The notes under the pieces are model-generated. The model saw only the letters and a list, made by a program, of their open reading frames with translations, made no database searches and was not told the DNA's origin. The position numbers and the translations under genes are program-made. Positions 1 through 10,900 of a stretch of DNA of 64,000 nt are shown here, one piece after another. Within the stretch, counting starts at the first letter, position 1. Each line of letters starts with the position of its first letter. Source of the DNA: Climacium dendroides (Eukaryota; Streptophyta; Bryopsida; Hypnales; Climaciaceae); NCBI GenBank assembly GCA_950106755.1, contig OX467084.1, forward strand, positions 35,405,213 to 35,469,212, given 5' to 3'.

Positions 1-434
1 ACACTTAAAAAATAAGAAGTCAAATTTGAAATACTTATTAAATTTGTTTGATTATTTCTTGATGTTGTAAGCAAGTGTGAAATGTTTTCCTATGACAAAA
101 TAAAATGAAGTATAATTAGAGATTTCAACAATTTATTCTATTTTAAATGGATATCAAAATATAGATTCAACTAATTGTACTAAATTTTTGAAAAATAAGA
201 GTATATTTTTATTTTTTCTTTGATTTTTAATAAATGATTGGAGTTTTCATAAAACTTTGACGGAAAAAATCTTGGTTTTAAACTTTCATTGAAGGAATTT
301 AACATATAGAATAAAATAAGGATCCACATCAAGAATTGTACATTATTTGTTATTACAATAAAAATAAGTATAATTCAAAAATTATATTTTATAACTATAA
401 TTTTAACTTATATATGTAATGTTTTGTTGAATAC
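1..434 (-). other. Start of dynein intron 2 (no coding seen)
   Basis: AT-rich sequence directly after the predicted donor (GTATTC at 434 on the minus strand). No continuation of the dynein tail is readable in any minus frame, so the next exon lies outside the window. Confidence 0.55.
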
Positions 435-1341
435 CTACTTCTCCATCTCTGAAAAGCGTTACACCTTTACAACTCATTGTATAGAAGTATGGTCCTTCAA
501 GATTGCAATATCGAACAATCTCTAGGTCATAAGGATCATATTTTGGTGATTTGGGATTTTTTGGTGGTTGTAAATATACAAATTCGGGCCTTATTGGATC
601 TTCTTTCAAGGACTCTGCATGCACATATTTTAGTTAAACACATTTCTTAAGCAAAAATAATAGATTAGAAACTAGATTGAACAACAAATTATTATTGCAA
701 TGTAGTTCTTTATATGAAAATTAATCTCATAAGAGTAGATTGATCAAAATAAAAGATTTTTTTAAGGCAAAAATCAAAATCACTCCATATATTACCACAA
801 AATATTATATTATTTCTATGAAAAATCCCTATTATGGTATATATATTTTATAAAACATAATAATGTGCATTTGCTATGAATAATACAATTTTTTCTATTC
901 TAATAGTTGAATGGATTTTGAGTTGTTTCATGTGAAAAACTTATTGTATATATTGCAAGTAATGATGATTAAATACAGGTGCAATAATACATGATGGAAT
1001 TTACCAAAAAATGGTAACCACATATAATCTGGTTCAGATTCAGGAGTTGCAAGTGCAAACTTTCCTTGCCTTCTTTTCCATGCTTCTTTATTACTTGTGC
1101 TACTTGTTTTCTTCCCAATATGTTTTTGTGGAGGAAATGCATCTGCTAACTCGGGCATCTCTAAAACTAAAGGGTGACTAAGATGAACATCTTTATTGGG
1201 CCCTGATGGATAAGTTTTAATAGTAGGCCCTCTAAGTCTTCTTTCAATAGAATTTTCAGTGATTTTATGTTTCTTGGTTTCCAAATTATCATCTTCTTGC
1301 ATTATTGAATCTTCAACCATCTTTCCACTTTTTGGATCCAT
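435..1341 (-). CDS. Axonemal dynein heavy chain, N-terminal exons (5' partial gene, continues past left edge)
   Basis: Two exons on the minus strand join cleanly. Exon 1 is 1341-1005 (ATG at 1341, preceded by an in-frame stop) and exon 2 is 614-435, with GT/AG borders and a phase-1 junction that turns ..LPFF|E into one frame; 172 codons lie in the window. Exon 2 encodes PEFVYLQPPKNPKSP, KYDPYDLEIV and YFYTMSCKGVTLF..DGEV, a block I recognise from the N-terminal tail of inner-arm axonemal dynein heavy chains, where it precedes the EFT..EQWE segment. That segment should be the next exon, beyond position 1. The product would be a ciliary motor subunit of about 4,000 residues acting in sperm flagella. 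The first exon is basic and low in conserved sequence, as usual for dynein N-termini. I cannot assign the exact DNAH class (DNAH1/3/7/12-like is likely). No internal stop is seen. Confidence 0.75.
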
Positions 1342-3998
1342 TATTTACTTGATAATCTTATGAATATGCTTACAGTGAATTAATAGACTTTTTCATTTCA
1401 ACAATTTTCAATATTTTACTCTTAAGCTCAAACAATTCAAAACTACATCAATTGCCTTTACAAAGTGCCAACTCCTATTAGATCCAATATTCAAATATCA
1501 AAATGATCAAAGTACTACAAGGTATATATGTAGAGTGTTGGTTCTTCACAAATTGAATTATTTGGAAAGAATTAAGTCATATATTAATATGTAGGCTCAA
1601 ATCTATATTGTTTCTAGTTCATATTAAAAATAAAAATTTACAAAAATAAAAATATTAATGGTTGTAATGATTTTTAATTTTTTTATATTCAAGTAAAATT
1701 TGTGGTTTAAATAAAATCAGATTGTAAGATAAAAATTGTATGATTCTTCTAATCTTCATCAATGTTGTACTCAATTATCATAAACCAATAATTTTTAAAA
1801 AATTACCTTAGAATAATTATGTATAATTATTCCTCTGAAATGTGATAAGTTTAAAAAATATAAAAGTATATTCATTCTTGAAGAATCATTTATCAAATAA
1901 TGCAACTTCAAATATTGCATTTTGGAGATTTAGCAAAGTATATTTAACATGAAAATAAATGTTTTCAAGTACAAGAAACCTATAAATTTATTCAAGAAGA
2001 ATATAAAAATTAAATAATGTGTAAAATGTCTTTATGAAAATCAAAAAAAAATTTCAACACTTTTTAAAGTAAACACAAATAAAGAGTTTTCTTGTTCAAG
2101 ATTTACACCAAAGTTAACACCATTGAGGATTATTTCAAAAAAGACCTAATTTAAGAATCTATATTTATAATTAAATCCTCGATTTAATAGTATCACTCTA
2201 TTATACAAAAAATTCCAATAATTTTTTATTGTTTATAACATCTATTATTCTAATGTGCCAATATTATAGAGAATTTGTGAACAACAAAATATAATTTACA
2301 ATAGTGAAGGTACAACAAGGGTTTTAGAACCCTAAGTTTTTGATAAAAGGCACATAACATAATTAGGGTTTTCCTTGCTCTCTATGCTACCAATGACGCC
2401 CTACTAAAGATTTAGGCTAACTATTTCTAGCTTTGGAGACCATAGCAATGATAATTTGCATGGATATCTCTAATGTTGCCTCAAAAGTTTGATTGTTGAT
2501 ATTTACTGATTAAAGAACTACATGAACACCCCTTTGTCAATGAAGTATCAATGAACCTTGTAGCTTTGCCTCTGTAGATAGTCGACCCATTTTCAACCTA
2601 TAGATTGCCTTGTTTTTATGAAGCTGTGGCATAGCTTGAGGAGTAGTTGTGGCGCATTATGATTGGCTACAAAGTTAGGTTGATTTTGCAATCAGTCTAT
2701 GGTTAGAAATAGAAAGGTCCATATGACCATTATAGGTTGAAGAGAATTTTCTATTAAAAAATTCATAATGAATATGTTTCGTGTAATATAATTTGGAAAA
2801 ATATGCAATCCTTCCAAATTCTATTTTTGTACATGGGGAAAATTCCACACACAAAAAATATGTGTAATTGTTTAAATGGGTCATTTGCCTTAGTTTGATT
2901 TTGTACAATTGGATTGAAATCCTTTCCTCAAGGATAAAACCTTGGAGTCTACTTCGTGACTATAAAGTGGGTTTGAAGTCACTTGTAACTAAAATAATGG
3001 AATGAAATTAGGACAAAAGTAATGAAAATTTGAAGACACATATGGAATAATGAAATTTTGAAGTCAAGGCAAAAATAATAGAATTTTGAAGCCATGACTA
3101 TATTAATGTAATAAAACCAAGATAAAAACAATAAAATTTAGAAGCCATGATAAAAATAATAGAAATTTGAAGTGAAGACAAAATTATAGAATTTTGATGA
3201 AAAAATGATTTAATAAGATTCTTAATCAAGATTTTTTTTTTCAAAAATCTTACACTCAAACCATGCATCTAAAATTGACCAAATAAGCATTTAGGATATT
3301 TGGAGGTTTAATTGATGCTTCAATTTATACTATGTAAATTACCTACCTATTGTTCCAGAAAATGAGGGTTGCAAAATCACATTGAATCTCATAGATAGTT
3401 GCAAAATGAAGTTTTGAAAATTATCATAGTTTCAAAAATCTTTCAATTCTCTTATTTATTTAAAATTATAAATTTTTCTAGTCTTTCTTTCAAAAATTAA
3501 TTGAACTGCAAAAGTTTTCCATTGGTTCTCTAAAACAACTTTTTTACTCCTTCAATTGAAAATACACATAATAATTTCTTGGCTTTAAATTTGGTATGTG
3601 ACTTTGAAATTCAATTATTATTGTTGTCATTTCAAAATTTCATTATTTTTAACCTCGCTTCATGATTTGGACCTAATATTTGTCAATACAAAAATTCAAA
3701 GGTCACTTCAAAAATTGGCTAAATCAAGTCCAACCTAAGGGTCATTACTAGAATTTTTTTATTAGGATTCAAATCTACATTGGAATTTCAGCAACATGCA
3801 TTTTTATTTATAAGAGGTTGGTTTTCAATTCTAAAAATATTTATTTTCAATATGTGGTGTCTTATGTTAATTTAGAAACCTTGAGAGGAAAAGAGTTCTT
3901 TAGTGGATGATTTTAGGAAAATCTTGAGGATGAAAAAAAACAATTTCCCATCCAATTTTCCATCCAATTTCTTAATTAAATTCAATTTCAATTCATGG
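1342..3998. other. AT-rich intergenic DNA upstream of the dynein gene
   Basis: Homopolymer-rich sequence with no ORF that reads like protein. It holds the dynein promoter region (right of 1341) and one degenerate tandem repeat (about 2993-3200). Nothing else can be supported. Confidence 0.6.
2993..3200. repeat. Degenerate tandem repeat, unit about 28-30 bp
   Basis: Seven to eight imperfect copies of a unit like AAAAATAATAGAATTTTGAAG followed by a short variable tail (CCATGAC, TCAAGG, TGAAGAC and similar). Copies drift strongly. No function is suggested. Confidence 0.65.
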
Positions 3999-4331
3999 TG
4001 TTGGATATTCTATCCTAATAATCTTGAACTTTCCTATATAAACGAACAGAAATCCACATACTATATTTGAAAATTTATGATATTTTTTCTTGAAACATAA
4101 AAATGAATATTTAAAAATATAAGTCAAACTAATAAAAGGAAGCGTATGAAGTGTTGTCAAGGCTACAATCTTGTAGCTCTTGTAACTCAAGATGAATAAG
4201 AGTGATCAACAATCAGAATATATATATAGTCATTAAACCCTATTTTGGGTTAGGTGGCACCTTGAGAGAGTTGTGTGAGTAACTAAGTTAGTTTTCATCT
4301 AAAGGATGAATACCTAACTGGCTAACTAGCA
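3999..4331 (-). repeat. 3' LTR of the Copia element
   Basis: On the minus strand a purine tract (AAGGGGGGTAT, 4332-4342) follows the RNase H region. It is followed at once by TGCTAGTTAGCC, and the block ends 333 bp later in ATCCAACA, so the segment has the TG...CA ends of an LTR. A TATATATATA stretch near 4210 could be its TATA box. The bases beyond (CATGG, 3994-3998) would be the target duplication, but no 5' LTR is visible in the window to compare. The boundary is inferred from polypurine tract and TG/CA ends only. Confidence 0.6.
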
Positions 4332-5318
4332 ATACCCCCCTTCAATCAAGGATTGCAAAGTATTCTATGTAGATTTTGTGATGTGGTGTTAGAAACTGGA
4401 AGAACAGATTGCAAATGACACAAGGTGAGGATCAAGGTATATGAGTTCTCTACAAGTTGGTTAGAGAGGTGTTGTTGTCTAGATTTGTTGGGCTGATTAT
4501 GTGGATTGGGCTAATCATGTGGATGTATTGCATGTTCTTGGTTCGATTGTTAGAGGTGTGTTTCGGTATCATGAATGCCGTAATTGGAAAGCGTCTTGTT
4601 TGTGTTGGTGACAAGGAAACCGATCTGGTGGAGTGTGCAAAAGCTAAGGTGAAGTGTGGAACTGGTGGTGAGGTACAGAGTAAAAAAGCCTCAAGGAAAG
4701 CGTTGTTCAAGGCATAGAGGAACATAGGAGCAGGTTTTAAGTATTACGTTGTAAAGAAAGGTCAGACACTAGGGTTGTATTTTTCTTGGTTAGGTTGTTT
4801 GAAGGAAGTGATAGGGCCTAATGGCTTAGAGCATAAGAGCTTTAAGTCATTGGTTGATGTTGAGGAGCACTTGTTGTAGGCTATGAAATCCTAGAGTTAA
4901 GATTAAAGTCAAAGCTAGAAATTCGTTAGTCCTATGTCAAGTTCCCAAAGTTGTGAAGTCTAAGTACTATATAGTGTTGGAATTTCAACTGTCCTAAGGG
5001 TTTTGTAAGTGCATTTGCGGGTTGCAGATTGGTATGAATATATTTGAGCACTATTTCTCCCTCCAAGATTCATTCTTTGATGAAGTGATAATAGGTTTCA
5101 ATGTATTTGGATTGAATATGGAATACTGAATTGTGGGATAATTTGATCATACTTTGGTTGTTACAGTGAATTGTAACTTTGTCATTTGGATGGGCAACAA
5201 TTGTTGTGGTAGTATTGGAAACATCAGATGGCTTAGGATGCAAATTTTTTTGGAGAAGTTGGCGGAACCAGACCACCTCTTGTGCGCCATCGCTAAGTGC
5301 ACGATACTTGGATTCTGT

Positions 5319-5508
5319 TACTAGTAGAAAACAACATTTCAACCAACATAATTCAATTGATGTTTTTTAAAAACTGCATTCCTGCAAACACATTTTTCGA
5401 AACTGCGCTGGCTATAACGTAGTTTCAAAAATTTTGCGTTCGCAGGAACGCAATTTTTAGAAAACATCAGTTGAATTATGTTGGCTAAAATGTTGTTTTC
5501 TACTAGTG
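5319..5508. mobile_element. CACTA-type foldback MITE (190 bp) inside Copia RNase H
   Basis: Terminal inverted repeats TACTAGTAGAAAACAACATT / AATGTTGTTTTCTACTAGTG; the arms stay complementary over about 60 bp (AATTCAA..TGATGTTTT against AAAACATCAG..TTGAATT). The ends fit CACTA (left end C changed to T). The flanks carry a perfect 3-bp duplication TGT (5316-5318 and 5509-5511), the length expected for CACTA elements. It interrupts the Copia RNase H just before ESKYRAL. No coding capacity. Confidence 0.85.
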
Positions 5509-6260
5509 TGTGGATGAGCAGGAGACCATCAATTAGCACTTGCTTTGCCATGTTACTCACTAGGATAAAAATGTATACTTCTATGGAAATCCGTGTTTCA
5601 GAATAGGATTCCTAGTCCGCATCTATGTAGCCGGATATGGAGAGATGAGTGTCGACACAATACAAGATTCCATGGTCGAGTGTGCCTTGTAGGTAGCAAA
5701 GTAGATTCTTGATTGTATTAAGGTATACTTACAGGTTTGCCATGTAGTTGCTGAGCCTGCTCAATGCGTAGGTAACATTAGGCTTGGTTATTGTGAGAAA
5801 AATTTCCTACAAGATGACAGTATGACATAAAATTAGTTAGCAGGGATTGCATGTCTGTGATAAAGATTGTGCTTTCATAAAGAGGGATTGGGTCTGGTTT
5901 GCAGTTGCTCATGCTAAATTCTTGGAGAATTGATGTCATATAATCACGTTGATGTAGGAGGATGCCAAAGATGGTGTACTTGAAGGAGATGTCGAGGTAC
6001 TTGCAAATGTGCTTGAGGTTTTTATCTCAAATTTTGGGTGTAAGAATTGTTTGATCCACGATGTGCTAGTTTGAATTGCTTATGATGATTAGGTCATAAA
6101 TGTATAACATGAATACGAGTGTCTCGCCATCCTTATTTACGTAGTATAGGTTTCTATTGGAGGTGCTGCATTGTAGGCTGGTTTGGCGTAGTGCTGCATT
6201 AATGCAGTCATACCATGTTCTAGGACTTTGTTTGAGATCATATAAAGACTTGTAGAGTCT

Positions 6261-6410
6261 CACTACTACAAAATTTTGTTTTTATGTTGTTTTGGTCGCG
6301 TTGATCCGGTCAAAATCTGACAGAAATCTGTTGATTTCAACAGATTTCTGTCAGATTTTGACCGGATCAACGCGACCAAAACAACAGGAAAACAAAATTT
6401 TCTAGTAGTG
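6261..6410. mobile_element. CACTA-type foldback MITE (150 bp) inside Copia RT
   Basis: Nearly perfect full-length palindrome: CACTACTACAAAATTTTG on the left pairs with CAAAATTTTCTAGTAGTG on the right, and the centre (TGTTGATTTCAACA) has no loop. It is flanked by the 3-bp direct duplication TCT (6258-6260, 6411-6413). The transcript would fold into one long hairpin, a possible small-RNA source. It belongs to the same family as the copy at 28162-28310. Confidence 0.9.
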
Positions 6411-7470
6411 TCTGCACACAAGAGTCTCCTTGTTGTGTATGCAGAAGCCAAGTGGTTGATGCATGAATACTTTCTCCTTGAGAAGGTCGTGTAAAAATGA
6501 TGTGTGTACGTTGATGTAGTGTATATCCCAACGACAGATAACTATGAAGGCTATAGCAATGTTTAGTATGGTCTATTTGATAACAAGTGCATATGTATTG
6601 TTGAAATCTACTCCTTTGCGTTGCTCAAACCCCTGTACTATTAACCAGTTTTTTCTATCATAGACTGTCTTGGGAGTCCGGAATTGAGCTTGAATATCCA
6701 TTTGTAGGTGATTGCTCGTTTGTTGGGCGAGAGCGGTTCGAGATCCCATGTTTGATTATGCCATATGGAATCCATTTCTTCCTGCATGGCAAGTGGCCAG
6801 CTAGGGTCCGTCTTCGCTTCTTTGAATGTGATGTTGGCTTGATCAAGTTTTATTGAAGTAACTTGTGGAGCGGTAGTAGTGATGGTGCAGATCTCGAAAT
6901 CCATGGTGGAGAGGCATAAATCATATATGTCAAACCTAATGTTTTGCTTTTAGGGTTGTATTGAGCGCCAAAGGGCTAGTTGGATTGGAAGAATTGGTAT
7001 GGGTGTTTAAGAATTTGTTGGGGGTGGTGGTGCAAATATTGGACCAGAGACGATTGGAGAAGATGGGGGGAGGGTCTGTGACTGAGGAGGCAATAGAGTT
7101 TGGTTGAGGTGGGATATATAAAGTTTGGGGTAGGAGAGGGCATGTAGTAGCAATTAAAGTTGTGTTGGGGGGGAGTAGTTGGTCGAAGAATGGATTGTCT
7201 TCTAGTGTTTCTGTCATTTCCGGACAGATGTAATCAAAGGAAGTTTCATTGAATCCAATCTCTTGATTAATGACAATTTTTCTAGTAGGGGGGTGATAGC
7301 ACCGATAAACTTTATTGTTTTTGTCATATCCTAGTAGGAGAATAGTGATGGCCTTGGGATCGAATTTCTATTGCTTGGTGTTAGGGATGTGGCAGTAAGC
7401 TATGCAAACTAAGCACTCATAAGTGTCCTAGGTGAGGTTTGATTCTCGTAAACATTTCCTTTGGTGTTTT

Positions 7471-7479
7471 GTTTTTAAG
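7471..7479. repeat. Left 9-bp target-site duplication of the MULE
   Basis: GTTTTTAAG, identical to 20685-20693. Removing everything between the copies plus one copy rejoins the Copia integrase in frame (..ALKN|KTPKEM..). Confidence 0.95.
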
Positions 7480-7533
7480 AGGGGATTGCTATTATGTGAG
7501 CCTAGAACGGTGAGCGGTGAGCAGTGAGCAGAA
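7480..7533. repeat. Left terminal inverted repeat of the MULE
   Basis: Begins AGGGGATTGCTATTATGTG, then CCTAGAACGGTGAGCGG and two further TGAGC copies. It pairs with the reverse complement of the right end. The GGTGAGC direct repeats resemble subterminal transposase-binding repeats, by inference. Confidence 0.75.
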
Positions 7534-7941
7534 ACAAATGAGTAATTTTGAAATATTTTTTCTGTGAAAAATGAATATACCAGTGCCTATGGCTGTGAAT
7601 TTTGACACATTCTTTAAGATGAAACCTATAACCGTGGGATGACCATTAGGGAATTTGTAGATCATTTTTATCCATCTCAGCCATTGGACTATGTTGAATC
7701 CCTTGTCAGAGATGAAATTGAAGGAACAAATCTTGAAATGTTAGATAGTTTGGATACTCAAAACATTTAGAGAAATAATAAACATATATTAGGTACTAGA
7801 CATGATACAATGGAGTAGGAAAAATATGTAAAACATATATAATGTGCGTATATGAAAATCAAATCAAAGCCAAATCACATCCAAGTGTGACCAAGTCTAA
7901 CCCATACCAAATCCAAATAAAAACAAATGCAAATCATAAAA

Positions 7942-10900
7942 CTAACTGTAGATGCTAGAGCTAATGTCTTCGTCTTCAGAACTACCTTCGTTGGCCTCTA
8001 CATCTACATATTGCATAACACGCCTATCATATGAGCGCTTGGATCGCCGTTTAGGTAGAGATGTCGAAGCTGCCATCACCATCGCCGTATCTGCTGCATA
8101 GCAAGGAAGAAATAGGCTGGCTGATGGTGTAAACATCATAGGCATCAATGCAGCAGGAGATGAGGGTAATGCTGAAGCTCTGCAAAGTAACTAAAGAATA
8201 AGAAACCAAGTTGAGACCATAAAATGTAAGAAATATAACAAATTCATAAGTAAGGGAAGAACTTACTCATAAGAAGGAACGCAGTTGAGTTTTAACTTCT
8301 TCTCTGCACGATCTCCCATGCCTCGCTGCACAGCTTTCCTCTTCTGAACTACAGAAGCAGGAATCGAGGTGGGAATGAGGGGTTCCAAAAGAGCCTTGAA
8401 GATCTCCGAGTCTTCCTCAAAGGCCAAAATGTGCTTGCCAAGAGATTGGCAAGCACGAATGGAAGCACCTGCCGTAGAAATTGACTGTTAAAACAAATAT
8501 GATATGATTCTAAAATGCAAGATTAGAAACTGAAAAAATTGTAGCAAAAAAAGAATGAAAGTAAGAAGTAACCTGTAGAGGCATTCCAATCCAATATAAT
8601 ATCTCCAACTTTGGAGAGAGCCTCAATATAGGACTTCACAAATTCCGGATTTTTCTCCCGAGGCCCTCGCCATGGAACACTCCCATGCATGAGTTGTGAG
8701 TCAGAACTCACAAAGTTGTAGAAGTAGTCATGGTGTTCAAAATTCTCACCAATGGAGAATTTGGATTGGACATTGCCACTCCGTACGAATAATTGAACCC
8801 AAAAACGGGTGCATTGCCAAAACAAAATTTTCACTAGTATATATAAGAAAATATAAAGAAAAAAGAAAAAAAGAAAAAAAAAAGAAAAGAAAAAAATTGA
8901 ATGGATGATAACTAAAAGAAGAGATAAAGATGACAATTACCGTAGTAGATGGATTCCGTGGAGAAGCCAATGGAAGATCATTCATGCCCCACCAATCACA
9001 CTCCAAGCGAAAGTTGTAAGTCTCCGCACACTCCTCTACGTCGATAAGAACATTGCGGTCATTTGGATGGAAAAGGAGAAGTGCTGCATCGTCATGCAGG
9101 TAAATCTCTGCAAATTCAAAGATGGTATCAACATACTTCTCCGGTCAAACATTCCAAGGTGGAATGACCGTACTAGATACAGAAATCCCAAGCACTGGCA
9201 AGTTCTCTGGGATGTCTGCAATGAGAAAATCAATCCTAGTGTGCTTGCATTTGTCATTAGACACATGACGGGACCTCCCTGTTCCAACCTGGAAAAGAAA
9301 TTTGAATTAGAAAATAAATTGGAACATCAATGACACAATTAGGAATAAGAAGTAAAAAAAATTGTAATATCAATGAACTAGCAAAATAGAAGAAGGAAAA
9401 AATTGTAGATCAAGGTTTAATAAAAGTACCCGAGAGATGAAGTCATGCAGTTGGGTCCAAAGCGGAGGAGGACCATTTGGATCTCCTAAAGAATCCATGA
9501 TGGAATGCACTGAGGCATTTTGAATGAATGACTCAAAAGAGGTAGCAAGAAGTGGTGCAGAAGACCTAGACACAGTAGGCACGCGCTGCATGCGATTGTG
9601 CACTACGTTTCGACTGGTCTCCATGTAACTTGACCCTGCTGCATGTGAGTCCATAATAGGGGGAGAGTAACTAGAAATATCAACAGGTACAGAGATATCT
9701 GAAGAAGAAGGCAAAGGAACACCGTTGGTAGCAGCCACTTTTGCAAGTGCCTCTGCCACAGCCCTCTCGACAGCTGCAGCTTGCTCCTCTGCATCTCTAA
9801 CTAACTTCTCCTTGTTCACCTTTTCCTTGTCAGCCTTCCTTAAGCGCTTCCTTTTTGAGGAGGTGCCATCTTCTGTTGTAGCATGAGGTGATTGTGAGAG
9901 GTCCAAGAATACAACCTCATCCTCAGTATCTAGAACTAGAAGTGGAGATATAGTGCAAACAATGCTATTGCGGAGCTCCACCTCTTCATCCGGAGTGAAG
10001 ATCACAAGGCACTCCAAATACCAACCACCACCATGGAGATGAGCAGTAGAAAACTTCTTCAACTGCATGGGCGTGAAGATGCAAAGATCTGAAGATGGCT
10101 GAATCCATGCTCCAAAGAATGGAGGGCAATTGTTATCTCCAAGTGCATTCTTAGGCATGAGCTCTCTTATTACATACCTACAACAGAAAAACAAAAGAAA
10201 ATGAGAATAGAAGTAAATAATCAGAGAAGAAAGTGAAGTAATTGCAAATAAAATACAAAACATAAGAAGTGTGTAGTATATTGAGAATGAGTAAAATTCC
10301 CAACAAATGATGAAACAAAACACAAACCTGTAATGTAGCCGTTTTATAGCAAGGTCTGCTGATGGGACATTGTCAAGCCTGGTACTCTTTAAAAAAGGAG
10401 GCTTGATGTTTGGATGAAGGAATGGTAAGAATGCTTTCTCCCACAACATGATACGCCACCTCTCAACATAATCTGAGGGCTTCAATAATCCAGGAGAGGC
10501 CTCCCAATTCACCAAAAGCTCGCCCCCCCCACAAAGTTCTTCGAAATGCACAATAAACATTTCCTTGAGCTACGTAGTGACAAAGAAAGAAAAAATTAGA
10601 TATAGAGTGGCATCGGTAAAAGTAAAGAGCCAAATAGAATGACAACTATGTATTTAAATGAAAAGTGGAGGAAATACCTGAGCCCAGAATGTAGCTCAGT
10701 TGAGCCAAGTATCCAAGATGCTCTCCTTGACATCACCAACTGGGAAGCAAAAAGAGGCTCGAAGAATAGAGCTGGAGTTCCACCAGTGGAGCCAGCGCGC
10801 CTTGAAGCGTGGTTCAACTGTTGCAGTTGCTACCTTTTGCAACTTCTCAATTGTCATTTCAGTCTTCTTGAAGAGGCTGAAATGAGAATTGATCTGTTTA

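Larger units (their letters stand above)
4450..7470 (-). pseudogene. pol: Copia pol 3' part: integrase C-terminus, reverse transcriptase, RNase H
   Basis: Fragments in changing minus frames, in Copia order. About 7470-7400 reads LKNKTPKEMFTRIKPHLGHL (integrase end); 7217-6936 is a Pro/Ser/Thr linker. 6904-6641 reads FKEAKTDPSWPLAMQEEMDS..NQTWDLEPLSPNKRAITYKW (RT start). 6263-6066 reads KSLYDLKQSPRTWYD.. and LVFMLYIYDLIII, where the RT YVDD box has become YIYD. 5560-5510 and 5315-5070 hold the RNase H end (ESKYRALSDGAQEVVW..; IHCNNQSMIKLSHNSVFH..SKYIETYYHFI). MITEs at 6261-6410 and 5319-5508 split the RT and RNase H reading frames. The enzyme would copy element RNA into DNA in cytoplasmic particles; this copy cannot. 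The stretch from about 4340 to 5070 is the untranslated 3' part with stops in all frames. Confidence 0.85.
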
